Source of the DNA: Allomuricauda sp.
GTDB taxonomy: Bacteria > Bacteroidota > Bacteroidia > Flavobacteriales > Flavobacteriaceae
Length of the DNA: 64,000 bases
Direction of reading: 5' to 3'
Assembly: GCF_028280385.1 (NCBI RefSeq)
Contig: NZ_JANQLX010000001.1
Span: 1 to 64,000 of the forward strand
Shown here: piece after piece, positions 1-8,040 of the stretch
How positions within the stretch are numbered: the first letter of the stretch is position 1
How the letters are laid out: every line of letters begins with the position of its first letter
Program-made: the position numbers and the translations under genes
The notes under the pieces: generated by a model
What the model was told of the DNA's origin: nothing
What the model saw: the letters and a program-made list of their open reading frames with translations, nothing else
Database searches by the model: none

Positions 1-99
1 CAGCAATGGGAGGACCTCATGTGGGACTACCAACAGGCACTGCCCATGGCCCGGCCCGGTGAGAAATGGATCCTGATGGAGAAAATTTTTGAACTTTAG
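1..99 (+). CDS. 3' end of an unidentified upstream gene (partial)
   Basis: Frame 1 is open from the first base and stops with TAG at 97-99, leaving the last 32 residues of a protein whose start is outside the window. The tail is rich in Trp, Met and acidic residues and ends M-E-K-I-F-E-L. No motif identifies it. It lies on the same strand just ahead of the regulator gene and could be co-transcribed with it. The codons are ordinary for the region, so it is probably a real gene end, but the function cannot be named. Confidence 0.5.
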   Translation, partial: QQWEDLMWDYQQALPMARPGEKWILMEKIFEL

Positions 100-130
100 A
101 AAATGGGAAAGGGACTTAAGCCAAGTAGTT

Positions 131-1879
131 ATGAAAGTCCAACAAAATAAAATCATACATAGACTTCTTTTATTGCTTTGTACAGGAGGTGTATTGATCA
201 TGCTCGCATGTACCCAACAAATATCCAAACCTCAGGACACCGATAAGGAAATGGGGTATTTGGAACAATTGGAAGATTTGAGGGTAAGGCTTAAACTCAT
301 GAAAAATAGCAACGATCCCAAGAAATTTATGCCCTTGTACAAGGAAATAGTTCCTTTTCTGGAGCAAAACGTTGATAGTATTGGAGAAGCTACCTCCTTC
401 AGATCTAGCGTTGTCCAAAAGTTATTGGATATTGGGGTTTATCGCCAGGCAATCAAACAGTCCTACCGTGCTTTGGAGGCCAATGTTCGTCCCAATACCA
501 AAGGAGATTCCATTTTGACCAATCTTCTTATTTACGGGAAATTGCTGTATGCATACGATCAAACCAACGAGGTGGACAGCTTGCTGCATATTTCTCAAGT
601 TGCCATTAACGATGCCAAGAAGCATCCCAAATGTTTTTGGTTGTCCTCCGCCTTGAATAATGCAGGGCAGTACTTCTATCAGTATGGAAAAGAGCAAACA
701 GCTTACAATTACTTGCGTGAGGCCGATAGCATTTTGGAAGAGTTGAGCAGGGAAGGAGACATTGGAGCATACAGATTTCAAGGAAATGTCCAAAACAACA
801 TTGCCGATATTTATGCCGATCAAAAAGAGTATCAAAAAGCGATGGAACTGTATGCCTATAACTTCCATCATCGCTATGCTAAATTCCTGAATGAAGAAAT
901 AAGAGTCCTTGAAAGACAACGCTTTATAACCAATGGTACGGCCCTAGCGGATATGCAGATCAATCTGGGGTATTATAAGGAAGCTAAAGAAACGTTGCAA
1001 CAAACAAGAATCTATATGGATACATTGGTCTATGTAGATCCAATGATTACTGAGATTGAGTATGCAGAAGTCAAGAAAAAATATTACATGGCCACTGGCG
1101 ATTTTCAGGAAGGATATTGGGCCTCTGAAAGGGTTAATAGCCTAAAGGATAGTTTGGCGGCCCAGGAAAACAGGTTAAAAACGGAAACCATGAATCTGTT
1201 GGCCAATTTTTCCTCAGGTCAAATGGAAATGGAGCTGGCGGAAGAAAGACGATCTAGACAAGTTTTCGAGGAACGGGCCAAACTTCAGTTATGGATCATA
1301 TGTTTTGTAGTAGTGGTATCGGCCGGCTTGGTCTTTGGTCTTGTTAGATTTCAGAAGCAACGGTTTAGGCTTCTGAGAACAGACAAGATGTTGTCCGATG
1401 AAAAACTAAAACGGGAGGAACAGCAAAAACAATTGTTGAGCCTGAGGTTGGAGAATAAGAAAAAGGACCTTACCGATATGGCCTTAAGCCTGCATCAAAA
1501 ACAGCAATGGGCCAAGGAACTGGATGACCAAATGAAGATTGTGAAATCTGAAAGAGGGTACAAGAGGAGTAGGGAACTGAAGAAATTACAGGTGGAAATC
1601 AGCAGAAATGTCTATGTGGACAACAAACTTAAGTTGATTCAACAGAACATGGATGTTCTTAGCCATGCCTTTTTCGCGAAGCTAAAGGGGCAATTTCCCG
1701 ATTTAACAAAAAGCGAGAACAAGCTTTGCAGTTTTATCAAATTGGGACTTACCAATGTTCAAATCGCACAGCTTCAAAATGTAGCGCCCTCATCCGTAAG
1801 GATTAGCCGTTACAGGTTGAAGAAAAAGCTCAAGCTGTCACCGGAGGAAAGCCTGGATGTATTTATACAGGAATTTTAA
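131..1879 (+). CDS. Membrane-anchored TPR sensor / HTH (LuxR-like) transcriptional regulator of the PUL
   Basis: Predicted 582-residue regulator. The first ~25 residues form a signal peptide ending in a lipobox-like L-A-C-T. Residues ~60-350 are helical with TPR-like repeats. One membrane helix lies at ~386-406 (L-W-I-I-C-F-V-V-V-V), followed by a charged coiled coil. The last ~60 residues (from ~523, L-T-K-S-E-N-K-L) form a helix-turn-helix with a LuxR-like recognition segment (S-S-V-R-I-S-R-Y-R). This is the layout of Bacteroidota regulators with an extracytoplasmic sensor and a cytoplasmic DNA-binding end. An in-frame TTG at 89 overlaps the previous stop, but the ATG at 131 gives the better signal peptide. 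It directly precedes the repeat-rich region upstream of susC, so it probably controls the locus in response to an oligosaccharide. The inducer is unknown. Confidence 0.8.
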   Translation: MKVQQNKIIHRLLLLLCTGGVLIMLACTQQISKPQDTDKEMGYLEQLEDLRVRLKLMKNSNDPKKFMPLYKEIVPFLEQNVDSIGEATSFRSSVVQKLLDIGVYRQAIKQSYRALEANVRPNTKGDSILTNLLIYGKLLYAYDQTNEVDSLLHISQVAINDAKKHPKCFWLSSALNNAGQYFYQYGKEQTAYNYLREADSILEELSREGDIGAYRFQGNVQNNIADIYADQKEYQKAMELYAYNFHHRYAKFLNEEIRVLERQRFITNGTALADMQINLGYYKEAKETLQQTRIYMDTLVYVDPMITEIEYAEVKKKYYMATGDFQEGYWASERVNSLKDSLAAQENRLKTETMNLLANFSSGQMEMELAEERRSRQVFEERAKLQLWIICFVVVVSAGLVFGLVRFQKQRFRLLRTDKMLSDEKLKREEQQKQLLSLRLENKKKDLTDMALSLHQKQQWAKELDDQMKIVKSERGYKRSRELKKLQVEISRNVYVDNKLKLIQQNMDVLSHAFFAKLKGQFPDLTKSENKLCSFIKLGLTNVQIAQLQNVAPSSVRISRYRLKKKLKLSPEESLDVFIQEF

Positions 1880-1948
1880 ATTTATCTTAAAAAACGTTAG
1901 CATTAATAAACAATTGAAAAACAATAATTTAAAGATATTTTAACATAA

Positions 1949-1969
1949 TTTGTATATGCTTTGTATATG
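1949..1969 (+). repeat. Tandem direct repeat TTTGTATATG x2, 11-base period
   Basis: TTTGTATATG occurs at 1949-1958 and again at 1960-1969. The 11-base period places both copies on the same face of the helix. It lies 70 bases after the regulator stop codon. Tandem repeats one helical turn apart are typical of sites bound by dimeric or cooperative HTH regulators, so this is a candidate operator, possibly for the adjacent regulator. Binding is inferred. Confidence 0.5.
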
Positions 1970-1972
1970 TCC

Positions 1973-2042
1973 AAATCTGTCAAAACCTGACCAAAAATAG
2001 ATCAACTTGACTAAGTTTATTGAAATTTTCATAGACAGATTT
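1973..2042 (+). repeat. 9-base inverted repeat AAATCTGTC / GACAGATTT
   Basis: AAATCTGTC at 1973-1981 is matched by its exact reverse complement GACAGATTT at 2034-2042, arms 52 bases apart. The first arm begins four bases after the TTTGTATATG pair. The spacing suits two protein-binding half-sites better than an RNA hairpin. Function is unknown. Confidence 0.4.
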
Positions 2043-2124
2043 ATGTCGTATTAATCCCTATTAAGGATACTACGGAAAATTGCTGAAAGCGAAAATTAGA
2101 TTTCAATCGGTTTTTAGATTACTA

Positions 2125-2202
2125 GTAACAATTAAATAAAATGTCAAACCTTAAAACAACTCAGATGAAATAATTCAATCGATTGAACAAAATAATTGTT
2201 AC
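2125..2202 (+). repeat. 10-base inverted repeat GTAACAATTA / TAATTGTTAC flanking a palindrome
   Basis: GTAACAATTA (2125-2134) and its exact reverse complement TAATTGTTAC (2193-2202) lie 58 bases apart and enclose the palindrome at 2174-2187. This nested arrangement sits 55-130 bases upstream of the susC start, where an operator or a 5' leader structure would be expected. Confidence 0.4.
2174..2187 (+). promoter_or_regulatory. 14-base perfect palindrome TTCAATCGATTGAA, LacI-type operator candidate
   Basis: TTCAATCGATTGAA is its own reverse complement and has the central CG with flanking AAT/ATT typical of LacI-family operators. The half-site TTCAATCG also occurs at 2102-2109. It lies 70 bases upstream of the susC start. 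No LacI gene is in this window, so any cognate repressor would be encoded elsewhere. The match could also be accidental in AT-rich DNA. Confidence 0.45.
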
Positions 2203-2257
2203 CGCTTTTAATCAAGTGGTGCAAAATCAATAATAACCTAACAAACTAATTTATTGT

Positions 2258-5200
2258 ATGAAGAACGCGAGAAAAACGTGGCAAGGCGATCCCTGTTTCG
2301 GCGGGGTCGCCAGGCCAAAACTATTATTGATCGCAATGCTTACCCTGGGGCATCTGGCTTGGGGAAATGCAGATCTAAACGAACTAACACCAAGTGGTGA
2401 CAAAACCAGTGGAACAACCATTAATCAAGATAAGGTGATTATCAAGGGACAAATCAAAGATCAGAACGGTCAACCTTTAACAGGGGCGAGTGTTGTTGAG
2501 AAAGGCACTACCAATGGGGTAGTGGCCGACTTTGATGGTAACTATGAGATTGTTGTTACTGAAGGGGCAATTTTGGTCGTAAGCTACATTGGCCAAATTA
2601 CCCAGGAAGTATCAACTTCCGGTAAAACCATGGTTGATGTCACTCTTTTGGAGGATACAGCCATATTGGATGAAGTGGTGGTAACGGCCCTAGGTATTGT
2701 GCGGGACAGGAAGTCACTTGGTTATGCCATAAGCAAGATAGAAGGAGAGGAGCTTGTCTTGGCAGGTAACACCGTAAACCCTTTTAGTATACTACAAGGT
2801 AGGGCAGCTGGTGTAAGTATTCGCCAATCCGCATCGGGACCAACAGGTGGTGTTGAAGTGAATATCAGGGGAACAAACGCCCTGGAGTTTGAAGCCAATA
2901 CCAGACCGCTGTTCGTAGTGGACGGGGTTCCTTTGGTAGACAATGAAAGTGCCATAACCCCAGGGGGCGGTGCTGCTCAATCAAGAGGGGATTACGGTAG
3001 TGGAATTAATGACTTGAACGCCCTGGACATTGAATCGATTGAAATCCTTAGAGGTGCAAAGGCCGCCGTACTTTATGGAAGTGCTGGTGGTAATGGTGTA
3101 GTCTTGATCACAACCAAAAAAGGAAGGGTTCAACCAGGTTTAGGGGTGGAGATCAACTATAACTATACCATAGAAAGACCCAGAAATTATCTGGAATTAC
3201 AGAACGAATTCGGATCTGGGTATAATGAATATACCTTTTTGGATCTAAACAATAATGATGATTACTGGCTGGACATCAACGGACAGAACACTTTGGTGCA
3301 AGCCGCTGTCCCCCAAAACTTTGGGGCGCCATTTGCCGGTAATGAAAATGTGGAATTATTGTATTGGGACGGAAAAACAAGACCTTACCGAGCGTACCCG
3401 AACAACTTTGATTTTGTGTACAGCGATGGATACAGTAGAAGTACCAATGTTGCGGTAAGCAAAGGAGGGGAATTTGGCAATACTAGATTTTCGTACACCA
3501 ATTTTGAATACCAAGGAATGGTACCCGATTTCTTCCAAAAGAAGAACAGCTTTAGTCTGGCGGGTAAAATGAATGTTTCAGACAAAGTTTCCTTGGATTA
3601 TGCAGTAAACTACCATGATGTAAAGACACAGAACAGGATAACTGGTTTTGCCGTGGGCCAGGTAAATAGTTTAAATCGGGATGCTCCTTATGAAGAACTA
3701 ATGGCCAACCAACAATATAAGGTTACCGATGAGTTTCTGGAAGATGGTTCAATAAACCCCAATTTTGGTTATTTCTATACGGATGACTATCGGGACGACG
3801 TTGATCCAAACTTTGTACCAGAAATTTTGACCAATCCTTTTTACCCGGAAATGCCCATGGCTCGCCAGTTTTATGGACGGGAAGCGGACCGCTATCTAGA
3901 CCGAAGGTCGCACTGGATTGCTTCCATTCGTCCAACTATCCGTTTTACAGACTGGTTGTTCTTCACTGGACAAGCCAGTATTGACCTTACCAACACGGAT
4001 ATAGAAAACAAGGAGAGGCCACTTGCGATAGATCCTGAAATGTTGGGAGGGGAATACCTATTAAGAAAGGACAAATCCTATAACCAAGAGTATAGGGCAT
4101 TTTTGAACTTTAGTAAATCCATGATTAAAGACAGACTACAGGTTAATGTCATGGGAGGAGGTACTTTAAATATCCAATACAGGGATCAGCTTTTTGCGGG
4201 CATATACTCCTCACCCACCGAAAGTGGATTTATTTATCCTGACTTTTTTAATCTGGACAACCAGGCTTTTACCGAAGATATCTGGCCAGATCGCACCAGC
4301 GAATTTGAACGTGTACGGGGTAGTTCCCTTTCCAAAAGGGAGGTGCAAAGTGTATTGGGATTGGCCACATTTACTTGGGACAATACCTATACCCTGGAAC
4401 TTAATGCCAGACAGGATTGGACATCCACACTTGATCCCCTTGGAGACAATTCCTATTTCTATCCTGGGGTGGCACTTACGTGGGACTTTACCCAACCGGC
4501 CCAATCGCTTTGGTCCGCGGTGCAGTTTGCCAAGTTAAGAGGATCCTTTGCTGATATTGGACGTGATGCTCCAAGCACCTATTTTGCCTATCAAAGTCTA
4601 AACGCAGGATCGGCGGTCAATGATACGGAAGCTATCAGGGTATCCGCACAGTCCTCCGTATTTGGAGGGGTAATCAGACCAGAGCGTAAGCGTGAATGGG
4701 AAATTGGGGCCGAAATGTCGTTGTTCAAAAACAACCGCCTCAACATTGACTTTTCATACTACACCAACAATGTATATGATCAGATCATGTCAGTGACCCT
4801 ACCGTCTACAACGGGTGCCACTGCGATCCGGGTTAATGCCGGAGACGTAAGAAACTGGGGGTACGAATTGAATTTGAACGGTGCCATTGTGCAATCCCCT
4901 GACTTTGGAATGGATATAACCTTCACTATGGCCAGCCAGAAAAATGTCATTGAAAGATTATATCCCGGACTGCCGGAAAAGATCATTACAAACATTGGTC
5001 ACCAAGTAGAGGTAGTAGCCCGTGAAGGAGAGCGTTCAGGTAATATTTATGCCCAAGGACCCCGAATTGTGGAAAGTGGGCCGTTTGCTGGCCGAAGGAT
5101 TGTAGTGCCCAATGGTACGGAATACGCCTTGGATGAAGTGGAGGAAACCCTGACCGGAAATATTTACCCAGACTTTTTGGGAGGAATTAACACCAGTCTT

Positions 5201-5845
5201 AGATACAAGAACTTTAATCTGGGAATCTTCCTTGACTATTCCTATGGAGCAACGCTTTATAACTTCAAGGATTATGTGCTAAAAGGTACTGGGGTTTCTG
5301 TACAATCCCTTACAGGGAGGAATGAGAAATACGGAGGTTTGGCGTACTATATTGATGATACCACAGGAGAGAATATCGCCTGGGAACATGATCAAGCAGC
5401 TCCTGCCAATGCGCAATATGGCCTGGTATACCATGATGGAATTATTGTGGATGGTGTCCAGGAAATTGTTGATGATTCCGACCCGGACAATCCTGTTGTG
5501 ACCTATGAGGAAAACAACACGATCGTATCGGCCAATGACTACTATACAGCCAACTATATTTTTTCCACCGGTGCAGAGGCGCTGGATGGAGTAACCAATA
5601 GATATGACAATGATTATATAAAAATAAGGGAGCTATCTCTTAGCTACAATTTCCCTTCTTCCTTAACCAAAAAGCTGAATATACAACGGTTGTCCGTTGC
5701 GCTTTTTGCCAGGAACATAGGGTATCTGTATAGAACGTTACCCAATTTTGATGCTGAATCAGCAGATGGGACTAAGGCCTTTGTAGGTAACACTGTGTTG
5801 CCATCGGCACAGAGTTTTGGTATTCAATTCAATTTTGGACTTTAA
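2258..5845 (+). CDS. SusC/RagA-family TonB-dependent outer-membrane oligosaccharide transporter
   Basis: This 1195-residue protein has the size and order of a SusC-like receptor: a signal peptide (~1-38, with an unusually long N-terminal region); a carboxypeptidase-regulatory-like domain at ~60-135 (G-A-S-V-V-E-K-G-T-T-N-G); a short link to L-D-E-V-V-V-T-A-L-G at ~139; a plug domain with V-F-V-D-G-V-P-like and V-L-Y-G-S-A motifs; and a long beta-barrel ending in F-N-F-G-L. Such proteins form the pore through which a SusD lid delivers oligosaccharides, driven by TonB. The SusD gene follows after 10 bases. It is the first gene after the control region and the only transporter in the window, so it probably imports the glycan fragments for the whole locus. 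Confidence 0.97.
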   Translation: MKNARKTWQGDPCFGGVARPKLLLIAMLTLGHLAWGNADLNELTPSGDKTSGTTINQDKVIIKGQIKDQNGQPLTGASVVEKGTTNGVVADFDGNYEIVVTEGAILVVSYIGQITQEVSTSGKTMVDVTLLEDTAILDEVVVTALGIVRDRKSLGYAISKIEGEELVLAGNTVNPFSILQGRAAGVSIRQSASGPTGGVEVNIRGTNALEFEANTRPLFVVDGVPLVDNESAITPGGGAAQSRGDYGSGINDLNALDIESIEILRGAKAAVLYGSAGGNGVVLITTKKGRVQPGLGVEINYNYTIERPRNYLELQNEFGSGYNEYTFLDLNNNDDYWLDINGQNTLVQAAVPQNFGAPFAGNENVELLYWDGKTRPYRAYPNNFDFVYSDGYSRSTNVAVSKGGEFGNTRFSYTNFEYQGMVPDFFQKKNSFSLAGKMNVSDKVSLDYAVNYHDVKTQNRITGFAVGQVNSLNRDAPYEELMANQQYKVTDEFLEDGSINPNFGYFYTDDYRDDVDPNFVPEILTNPFYPEMPMARQFYGREADRYLDRRSHWIASIRPTIRFTDWLFFTGQASIDLTNTDIENKERPLAIDPEMLGGEYLLRKDKSYNQEYRAFLNFSKSMIKDRLQVNVMGGGTLNIQYRDQLFAGIYSSPTESGFIYPDFFNLDNQAFTEDIWPDRTSEFERVRGSSLSKREVQSVLGLATFTWDNTYTLELNARQDWTSTLDPLGDNSYFYPGVALTWDFTQPAQSLWSAVQFAKLRGSFADIGRDAPSTYFAYQSLNAGSAVNDTEAIRVSAQSSVFGGVIRPERKREWEIGAEMSLFKNNRLNIDFSYYTNNVYDQIMSVTLPSTTGATAIRVNAGDVRNWGYELNLNGAIVQSPDFGMDITFTMASQKNVIERLYPGLPEKIITNIGHQVEVVAREGERSGNIYAQGPRIVESGPFAGRRIVVPNGTEYALDEVEETLTGNIYPDFLGGINTSLRYKNFNLGIFLDYSYGATLYNFKDYVLKGTGVSVQSLTGRNEKYGGLAYYIDDTTGENIAWEHDQAAPANAQYGLVYHDGIIVDGVQEIVDDSDPDNPVVTYEENNTIVSANDYYTANYIFSTGAEALDGVTNRYDNDYIKIRELSLSYNFPSSLTKKLNIQRLSVALFARNIGYLYRTLPNFDAESADGTKAFVGNTVLPSAQSFGIQFNFGL

Positions 5846-5855
5846 AAATGTAGTT

Positions 5856-7709
5856 ATGAGAAAAGATATAGTATTAATAGCAACTGTTCTCCTGGGAGTT
5901 TTTACTTCCTGTGAGGAGCGATTGGAAGAACTTTTTCCAGACCCAGGGGTGTATTCACCAACTGAAAATGTAGTACCTGGGCTTTTTGCACAGATGATGA
6001 ATGATGCATCTGAAATGAGGACACCATTTTCCTGGTTTCGTAATGTAAATAGTTTTAATGGGATTCCGGTTAGGGCCCATGTAGCGTCGGCTCCACATAG
6101 ATTGGATTCACGTTATTCCGACTATGATAGCCATGCAACCAGTGTTTCGGAAATAGGGGTGCAGAACACCTACACCTTTGCCAGTAGCCATTTTCTGGAA
6201 TTGGCCACCATGGAGGATCTACTTGATGCAATGGATGAATCCGAAAGGGCAGACAATATCCTGTATTTGCACATGATCAGTATCATAAGGTTGAATATGT
6301 ATTCCAAATCCGTGGATTTGTACAATTCCATTCCTTATTTCGAGGCTGGCAAAGCTTCTGATGGGGTATTTTTTCCAGCCTTTGATGATCCATGGGAAAT
6401 TTATCAGGACATTATGGCCAAGTACAAGGAATTGGCAGATGCCATTGCAGCCATTGATGTGTCCAGTCTTTCCACAAGAGCGCAAGTACTTCTCCCTACC
6501 TACGATATTTTGTTCAAGGGAGATACGCAAAAGTGGGTGCAACTGGCCAATGTTTGGCGCCTTAGGGCGGCAATTCGGGTGAGTGATGTATACCCAACGG
6601 AAGCCGGGGCCATCATTTCTGAAATTATTGCCGATGGGAACCTTCCCACAGGAGATTTGCTCGGACCGGCTGATGAAGGGTGGATAACAACAATTAACAC
6701 CGGTAACTACAAAGGAAACTTTACCAGATGGAATTACCATACCCAGATGTCGCCTGAAATCTTGTACTGGTTGGATACCGATCGGGACCATGTATACACC
6801 GAAGGTGTGGACGATCCCAGATTGCCCACTTTGGCCTTGCCAAACAGGGAAGGATTATATATTCCAATAACATACGATTCCCGTGTGGGTGATGCCATTG
6901 AAGATGCCGTTACAGCATGGAATCAGGCCGATCACGGGTTCAATTCTTTCGTTCATACGGCCAATGATCGCTATACTGATGCGGTAAGCCATATGGATAG
7001 GGATGCATTCACGCATTGGAACAATTATTCCCTTATGAATCTGACCGAACCGTATAGGATGTTCACAAGATGTGAAATAGAACTCATTTTGGCTGAAGCC
7101 GTGATGAAGGGATTGGCCAATACAGGTTCCTCAGCGCGGGAACATCTGGAAAATGCTGTAGAAAGTTCCATTGACTATTGGTACGAACAAAACGCCATTG
7201 GCGAAAGCACCAATGATTCCAATGCCACGGATTTGGATGTGGACGATTATAACGGCAAGGGGGTCAACTTCTATAATTTGATTTTCCCGGACAAACCGGA
7301 TGGTGGGGTAACAAGTACATATGCTTCCACCGTAGGTCAGGCTTTTGCCGATGCCGTGGACGAAGAGGCCAAAATGGAGATCATCATGCAGCAAAAGTAT
7401 ATTGATCTTAATGTGGCAGAGGTATTAGAACTGTTTGCTGAACTAAGAAGAACAAGGCATCCCACATTGGGCAAGTTCATCCATACCGATGGAACCCCGC
7501 GCGAGGACAACCGCATTGTGGAACGTTACCCATATAACAGTAACGCCGATGCATTTAACTCGGACCAGTTGGAAGCGGTCCAGGATCAGAACAATACGAG
7601 CACCCCCATATTTTGGGTGCCTGAGTCTAAGTACAACGTTTTCCCTTATGAGGACAACGATATATATTATTTCGTGGAATACCCTGGTATTCCGGAGACA
7701 TTTAATTAA
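5856..7709 (+). CDS. SusD/RagB-family surface glycan-binding lipoprotein
   Basis: This 617-residue protein partners the SusC-like pore as its surface glycan-binding lid. The N-terminus is a lipoprotein signal with lipobox F-T-S-C. The body is acidic, helical and rich in Trp and Tyr, as in the TPR-based SusD fold. The C-terminal part has the family's typical E-L-R-R-T-R-H-P-T segment and aromatic-rich tail. The ATG at 5856, ten bases after the susC stop, gives a clean lipoprotein signal. A longer reading from TTG at 5817 would overlap susC and spoil the signal peptide. It is co-transcribed with susC. The 331-base gap after it marks the end of the transport unit. Confidence 0.96.
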   Translation: MRKDIVLIATVLLGVFTSCEERLEELFPDPGVYSPTENVVPGLFAQMMNDASEMRTPFSWFRNVNSFNGIPVRAHVASAPHRLDSRYSDYDSHATSVSEIGVQNTYTFASSHFLELATMEDLLDAMDESERADNILYLHMISIIRLNMYSKSVDLYNSIPYFEAGKASDGVFFPAFDDPWEIYQDIMAKYKELADAIAAIDVSSLSTRAQVLLPTYDILFKGDTQKWVQLANVWRLRAAIRVSDVYPTEAGAIISEIIADGNLPTGDLLGPADEGWITTINTGNYKGNFTRWNYHTQMSPEILYWLDTDRDHVYTEGVDDPRLPTLALPNREGLYIPITYDSRVGDAIEDAVTAWNQADHGFNSFVHTANDRYTDAVSHMDRDAFTHWNNYSLMNLTEPYRMFTRCEIELILAEAVMKGLANTGSSAREHLENAVESSIDYWYEQNAIGESTNDSNATDLDVDDYNGKGVNFYNLIFPDKPDGGVTSTYASTVGQAFADAVDEEAKMEIIMQQKYIDLNVAEVLELFAELRRTRHPTLGKFIHTDGTPREDNRIVERYPYNSNADAFNSDQLEAVQDQNNTSTPIFWVPESKYNVFPYEDNDIYYFVEYPGIPETFN

Positions 7710-8040
7710 TAAACAGGTTGAAAAATTGAGATACCAAATGGACCTTGTCGATCCCTTGATTTTGACGTTAGGGAGAATCGTTGAAAAACCATGGATTGTT
7801 TTGATAGCTTGGTCGATTTAGGGCCTTTGGTATCCTTTTTTGAAAAATAAATAAAACGCTAAAGTTCAAAATGGAAAATAAGTATGTGAAATTTTCTGAA
7901 ATGATTGGATCGTACCATTGGTATGGTCAACAGGGTTTATGATTATAGTTAGTTAGTTTCTTACTTATTTGAGTTAGGGAAGACGGGGTGCAGAACGTTG
8001 CATCCCGTCTTATTAAAAAAAAATTGAAATTTTCCTGAAT
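7710..8040 (+). other. Gene-free spacer between the transport pair and the enzyme genes
   Basis: This 331-base stretch has no convincing gene; the open frames in it are shadows. Its distinct element is the hairpin at 7981-8010. A weak hairpin (ACCAT/ATGGT, 7914-7927) is also present. It is the longest gap inside the PUL and separates susCD from a gene train running to the window edge. I did not find a clear Bacteroidota promoter here. Confidence 0.6.
7981..8010 (+). terminator. Strong 12-base-pair hairpin downstream of susD (attenuator or processing site)
   Basis: AGACGGGGTGCA (7981-7992) pairs with TGCATCCCGTCT (7999-8010) through one G-U wobble, leaving the loop GAACGT. What follows on the + strand is an A-run rather than a T-run, so it is not a textbook intrinsic terminator for this strand. 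Placed between susCD and the enzyme genes, 30 bases before the next ATG, it could stabilise the susCD transcript, act as an attenuator, or block readthrough. Confidence 0.55.

Larger units (their letters stand above)
1880..2257 (+). promoter_or_regulatory. Intergenic control region between the regulator and susC
   Basis: A 378-base AT-rich gap with no plausible gene. It contains four separate repeat structures, each listed below, and is the only obvious place for the main promoter of the susC-led operon. I could not find a full match to the Bacteroidota -33/-7 promoter (TTTG and TAnnTTTG). TAAGTTTA at 2012-2019 is close to the -7 element but has no good -33 partner. Confidence 0.6.

Noticed and set aside
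422..919. Long open frame on the minus strand inside the regulator gene
   Set aside because: It lies fully opposite a gene with clear domains, has no recognisable motif, and its composition is that of an antisense shadow. The same holds for the other minus-strand frames, for example 6219-6791, 9013-9561, 18146-18631 and 32026-32586.
5817..5855. TTG-started extension of SusD overlapping susC
   Set aside because: It hides the lipoprotein signal that begins exactly at the ATG 5856.
7489..7821. Open frame overlapping the susD end and the spacer
   Set aside because: Most of it is an out-of-frame reading of susD, with no start context and no motif.
7914..7927. ACCAT/ATGGT hairpin in the spacer
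   Set aside because: Five-base stem in AT-rich DNA, likely chance; mentioned only in the spacer entry.
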